The notes under the pieces were generated by a model. The model had not been told where the DNA came from. It did not search any database and saw only the letters and a list, made by a program, of their open reading frames with translations. From positions 10,497 through 74,496 of the forward strand of contig NZ_CAMXWS010000007.1 in the NCBI RefSeq assembly GCF_947253065.1: a stretch of DNA of 64,000 bases, given 5' to 3'. Made by a program: the position numbers and the translations under genes. Below, one piece after another: positions 60,956 through 64,000 of the stretch; positions within the stretch are counted from its first letter, which is position 1; the number at the start of each line of letters is the position of its first letter. The stretch comes from an uncultured Corynebacterium sp. GTDB taxonomy: Bacteria > Actinomycetota > Actinomycetes > Mycobacteriales > Mycobacteriaceae.

Positions 60956-62479
60956 ATGTCCAGCGAACGAATCCATACCGGCGGCGACGACCCGAACAAG
61001 ATCGCGTTCCGTGGTCTGACCTTTGACGATGTGCTTCTGCTTCCGGCGGAGTCCCACATTGTTCCGAGCGAGGTAGATACCTCCACGCAGTTCAGCCGCA
61101 ATATCAAGCTGGGCATTCCAGTCGCTTCGGCTGCGATGGACACCGTCACCGAGTCGCGCATGGCTATCGCGATGGCACGCCAGGGCGGCATTGGTGTGCT
61201 GCACCGCAACCTGTCCGCGCAGGACCAGGCCGAGCACGTTGACGTGGTCAAGCGCTCCGAGTCGGGCATGGTCACCGACCCAGTTACGGCAACGCCAGAC
61301 ATGACGCTTAACGACGTCGACGCGCTCTGCGCCCGCTTCCGCATTTCCGGCCTGCCAGTTGTGGATGAAAATGGTGTGCTCACCGGCATCATCACCAACC
61401 GCGATATGCGCTTTGAACGTGACTTCAACCGCCCAGTCTCCGAGGTCATGACCCCGATGCCGCTGGTTGTGGCAAAGGATGGTGTGTCCAAGGAAGAGGC
61501 ACTGAACCTCCTGTCCGCCAATAAGGTGGAGAAGCTGCCGATCGTCGATGATGCTGGCAAGCTCACAGGCCTGATCACGGTCAAGGACTTTGTGAAGACG
61601 GAGCAGTTCCCGAACGCCTCCAAGGATGCGGAGGGTCGTCTGCTCGTCGCTGCCGGTATTGGTACGGGTGAAGACTCCTATGAGCGCGCAGGCCTGCTTG
61701 TTGAGGCTGGCGTTGACGCCCTGATTGTCGACTCCGCTCACGCGCACAACAACCGTGTCCTTGAAATGGTCAGTCGTGTTCAGCGCGACTTCGGTGACCG
61801 CATCGACGTGATCGGCGGCAACCTGGCTACCCGTGAGGCAGCCCAGGCAATGGTTGACGCTGGTGCTGATGGCATCAAGGTTGGCATCGGCCCGGGCTCC
61901 ATCTGCACCACCCGCGTCGTCGCTGGTGTCGGTGCCCCGCAGATCACCGCGATCCTCGAGGCTTCCGTTCCGGCACGCAAGGCTGGCATCCCCATCATTG
62001 CTGACGGTGGCATGCAGCACTCCGGTGATGTGGCTAAAGCACTCGCAGCTGGCGCATCGTCCGTCATGCTCGGCTCCATGCTCGCCGGCACCGCTGAGGC
62101 ACCGGGCGACATCGTCGTGGTCGGTGGCAAGCAGTACAAGCGCTACCGCGGCATGGGCTCCATGGGCGCAATGCAGGGTCGTGGCCTGACGGGTGAGAAG
62201 CGCTCCTTCTCTAAGGACCGCTACTTCCAGGCAGACGTGACCAGCGAGGACAAGCTCGTGCCGGAAGGCATCGAAGGTCGCGTGCCGTACCGCGGTGAGC
62301 TAGATGCCATCACCCACCAGATCGTGGGCGGTCTGCGTGCAGCGATGGGCTACACGGGTTCCGCCTCCATCGAGGAGCTGCAGACCAAGCGCTTTGTTCA
62401 GATCACTACCGCTGGCCTGCGTGAGTCCCACCCGCACGACATCACGCAAACCGTCGAAGCACCGAACTACAGGGGTTAA
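60956..62479 (+). CDS. guaB: Inosine-5'-monophosphate dehydrogenase
   Basis: 507 residues from ATG 60956 (GTG 60950 also possible). Two CBS domains (about 105-160 and 165-215) are inserted in the barrel. The catalytic loop is GPGSICTTR (Cys about 317). It converts IMP to XMP, the committed step to GTP. guaB3 follows after 3 bp. Confidence 0.97.
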   Translation: MSSERIHTGGDDPNKIAFRGLTFDDVLLLPAESHIVPSEVDTSTQFSRNIKLGIPVASAAMDTVTESRMAIAMARQGGIGVLHRNLSAQDQAEHVDVVKRSESGMVTDPVTATPDMTLNDVDALCARFRISGLPVVDENGVLTGIITNRDMRFERDFNRPVSEVMTPMPLVVAKDGVSKEEALNLLSANKVEKLPIVDDAGKLTGLITVKDFVKTEQFPNASKDAEGRLLVAAGIGTGEDSYERAGLLVEAGVDALIVDSAHAHNNRVLEMVSRVQRDFGDRIDVIGGNLATREAAQAMVDAGADGIKVGIGPGSICTTRVVAGVGAPQITAILEASVPARKAGIPIIADGGMQHSGDVAKALAAGASSVMLGSMLAGTAEAPGDIVVVGGKQYKRYRGMGSMGAMQGRGLTGEKRSFSKDRYFQADVTSEDKLVPEGIEGRVPYRGELDAITHQIVGGLRAAMGYTGSASIEELQTKRFVQITTAGLRESHPHDITQTVEAPNYRG

Positions 62480-62482
62480 TAG

Positions 62483-63697
62483 ATGCGCGACTACGTTGAA
62501 ATTGGCATTGGCCGCGAGGCGCGTCGTGCGTACGGCCTGAACGCGATCAATATTGTTCCTTCGCGCCGCACGCGCTCCTCGAAGGATGTTGATCTGCGCT
62601 GGCATATCGACGCATACACCTTCGACCTCCCCCTCGTCTCCCACCCGACGGACGCTCTGGCCAGCCCCGAATTTGTCATTGAGATGGGCAAGCAGGGTGG
62701 CCTCGGCGTGATCAACGCTGAGGGCCTGTGGGGCCGTCACGCGGACCTGGATGCGGCGATCAAGAAGGTCATCGAGCCGATTCTGTTCGCTGATCAGGAC
62801 GTGCATGGCTTCCGTCAGCCGGGCGTGGCGGAGCTGCAGGAACTGCACGCTGCTCCTCTGGATACGGATTTGTTGTCTGAGCGCATTGCTCAGGTGCGTG
62901 ACTCTGGCGTGACCGTGGCTGTTCGTGTGAGCCCGCAGAACGCTCGCGAGCTGGCGCCGATTGTGGTGAAGGCTGGTGCGGAGATGCTGTTCATCCATGG
63001 TGAGAACATCTCCGCCGAGCATGTCCAGGAGGGTGGGGAGCCGCTGAACCTGAAGGAGTTCATTGGTTCCCTCGAGGTGCCTGTCATTGCCGGTGGTGTG
63101 TCGGATTACACCACTGCACTGCACCTGATGCGCGCTGGTGCGGCCGGCATCATCGTGGGACAGGGCTCCACCACCTCGCCGCTGGCGCTGGCTATTGATT
63201 CCAACCTGGCTACCCAGATCGCCGATGTTGCGGCGGCGCGCCGTGAGTACCTCGACGAGACTGAGGGCCGCTACGTCCACGTGATCGCCGATGGTGACAT
63301 TGACACTAGCGGTGAAATCGCCCGCGCCGTTGCCTGTGGTGCGGATGCGGTCATGCTGGGGCAGCCGCTCGCTGCTGCAGCCGAGGCTGCTGGACACGGC
63401 TTCTACTGGCAGTCTCAGAGCGCGCACCCGCGCTTCCCGCGCGGCCTGATCACTCAGACCGAGTACGGCTACGGCTGGGTTGAGGCAGGTCTGGCGCGTG
63501 ATGGTGGCGCATCCCACGAGGACATCATTGCCGCGAGCGGTGCTGATCGTCCGAGCCTGGAGACCGTGCTGCATGGTCCGTCCACGAGCACGTGGGGTGG
63601 CTACAACCTCGTCGGTGGTTTGCGCCGTGCGATGGCGAAGTGTGGCTACACGGACATCAAGAGCTTCCAGAAGGTGAGTATCACCGTCTCGCAGTAG
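62483..63697 (+). CDS. guaB3: GuaB3-type IMP dehydrogenase paralogue
   Basis: 404 residues with the IMPDH barrel but no CBS domains. The loop aligned to the IMPDH catalytic site reads GQGSTTSPLAL, without the Cys. GuaB3 proteins act as GMP reductases or have other roles; the reaction here is not certain. It is co-transcribed with guaB. Confidence 0.9.
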   Translation: MRDYVEIGIGREARRAYGLNAINIVPSRRTRSSKDVDLRWHIDAYTFDLPLVSHPTDALASPEFVIEMGKQGGLGVINAEGLWGRHADLDAAIKKVIEPILFADQDVHGFRQPGVAELQELHAAPLDTDLLSERIAQVRDSGVTVAVRVSPQNARELAPIVVKAGAEMLFIHGENISAEHVQEGGEPLNLKEFIGSLEVPVIAGGVSDYTTALHLMRAGAAGIIVGQGSTTSPLALAIDSNLATQIADVAAARREYLDETEGRYVHVIADGDIDTSGEIARAVACGADAVMLGQPLAAAAEAAGHGFYWQSQSAHPRFPRGLITQTEYGYGWVEAGLARDGGASHEDIIAASGADRPSLETVLHGPSTSTWGGYNLVGGLRRAMAKCGYTDIKSFQKVSITVSQ

Positions 63698-63718
63698 TTT
63701 TCCGCGCTCCTTCTACGG

Positions 63719-63755
63719 CCGCCTGGTGGGTTTTCCGCCGGGCGGTTTTCTTTGG
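63719..63755 (+). terminator. Terminator after guaB3
   Basis: CCGCCTGG (63719-63726) pairs with CCGGGCGG (63738-63745, one G-U), followed by TTTTCTTT. Confidence 0.85.
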
Positions 63756-63796
63756 TTTGGCTTACCTTCGTCAAGCGGTGTAGTCTTACGAAAATA

Positions 63797-63818
63797 AAAG
63801 TACGGCAAGACGTACTTT
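63797..63818. promoter_or_regulatory. Palindromic operator candidate upstream of a metal-binding lipoprotein
   Basis: AAAGTACG and CGTACTTT are perfect 8-bp arms with a 6-bp spacer, 43 bp before the ATG. The size fits DtxR/MntR-family regulators of metal uptake, but the sequence is not the DtxR consensus. Confidence 0.65.
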
Positions 63819-63860
63819 AGAAACTGCAATGACGGAATATCGTTCTGATGGGAGATGAAA

Positions 63861-64000
63861 ATGGCTATAGCACGGAGATTCGCAGCGTTTGCCGCAGCGG
63901 CAATGCTGCTGGTGGGTTGTGCACCGGCGACGGAAGAGGAGGCCGCGGAGAAGCCGACGGTGTTGACCACCTTCACGGTGATCCAGGACATCGCGCAGAA
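63861..64000 (+). CDS. Metal ABC transporter substrate-binding lipoprotein, 5' part
   Basis: The gene runs off the window; 46 codons are visible. A signal peptide with lipobox (AMLLVGC) is followed by acidic residues and VLTTFTVIQDIAQ, the start of the cluster A-I (manganese/iron/zinc) binding-protein fold. GGGAGATGAAA precedes the ATG. The palindrome upstream suggests metal-dependent control. Confidence 0.75.
   Translation, partial: MAIARRFAAFAAAAMLLVGCAPATEEEAAEKPTVLTTFTVIQDIAQ

Noticed and set aside
60914..63574. Long minus-strand frames across guaB and guaB3
   Set aside because: Shadows of the two conserved genes in high-GC sequence.
1..64000. tRNA, rRNA, CRISPR, prophage or insertion sequences
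   Set aside because: I looked for tRNA cloverleaf patterns, regularly spaced repeats, transposase motifs and terminal repeats and saw none that were convincing.

Overview
The window is a chromosomal segment of a high-GC actinobacterium, almost certainly a Corynebacterium. The evidence is an S10/spc ribosomal-protein cluster split into blocks by unrelated genes, a complete ESX-4 type VII secretion locus next to rplM-rpsI-glmM, a sigD-rsdA pair, a WhiB regulator, a guaB-guaB3 pair, and many genes whose start codon lies 6-8 nt after a TAnnnT box with no Shine-Dalgarno (leaderless transcripts). I could not determine the species.

Layout. 1-1197: end of the S10 operon (rpsC', rplP, rpmC, rpsQ). 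1291-8190: first insertion, with a lipoprotein gene, then on the minus strand a TPP-riboswitch-controlled thiD-tenA fusion, a formate/nitrite transporter and two tandem dynamin-like GTPases. 8451-9715: rplN-rplX-rplE. 9914-17761: second insertion, with ldh, a DUF2786 protein, a phytase-like exported protein, a beta-glucosidase/MFS pair and a secreted lipase. 18129-24757: rpsH-rplF-rplR-rpsE-rpmD-rplO, then secY-adk-map and an L,D-transpeptidase. 24996-29845: infA, rpsM-rpsK-rpsD-rpoA-rplQ and truA. 29895-41721: a large membrane protein and the ESX-4 machine (eccB, mycP, eccD, eccC, an Rv3446c-like protein, two WXG100 proteins). 42149-44659: rplM-rpsI and glmM. 44764-46788: an unrecognised three-gene operon that shares a 42-bp composite promoter/inverted repeat with the WXG100 genes. 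46785-54808: a hydrolase-like protein lacking its serine nucleophile, glmS, a membrane protein, alr, and tsaE/tsaB/rimI/tsaD for t6A tRNA modification. 54939-57549: a small unknown gene, then CIRCE-groES-groEL. 57800-60734: a 23-codon microgene, whiB, sigD-rsdA and a DUF5319 gene. 60956-63697: guaB-guaB3. 63861-end: start of a metal-ABC-transporter binding lipoprotein behind a palindromic operator candidate.

The strongest unexplained signal is an 11-mer, GCTTATCGACG, with 19 exact copies in 64 kb (10 on plus, 9 on minus). It occurs between genes and inside genes in different reading frames, sometimes at the cost of rare codons such as ATA and TTA. The copies just after the rpsQ, rplE and rpsD stop codons form small hairpins. 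This is DNA-level enrichment of the kind seen for uptake, repair or chromosome-organisation motifs.

The second is a layered cis-regulatory grammar in the ESX-4 region. One element lies upstream of both the WXG100 genes and the unknown 44764-46788 operon. A different palindrome lies upstream of eccB and in the eccD/eccC divergent region. Together they suggest that the three-gene operon is part of the corynebacterial ESX-4 system.
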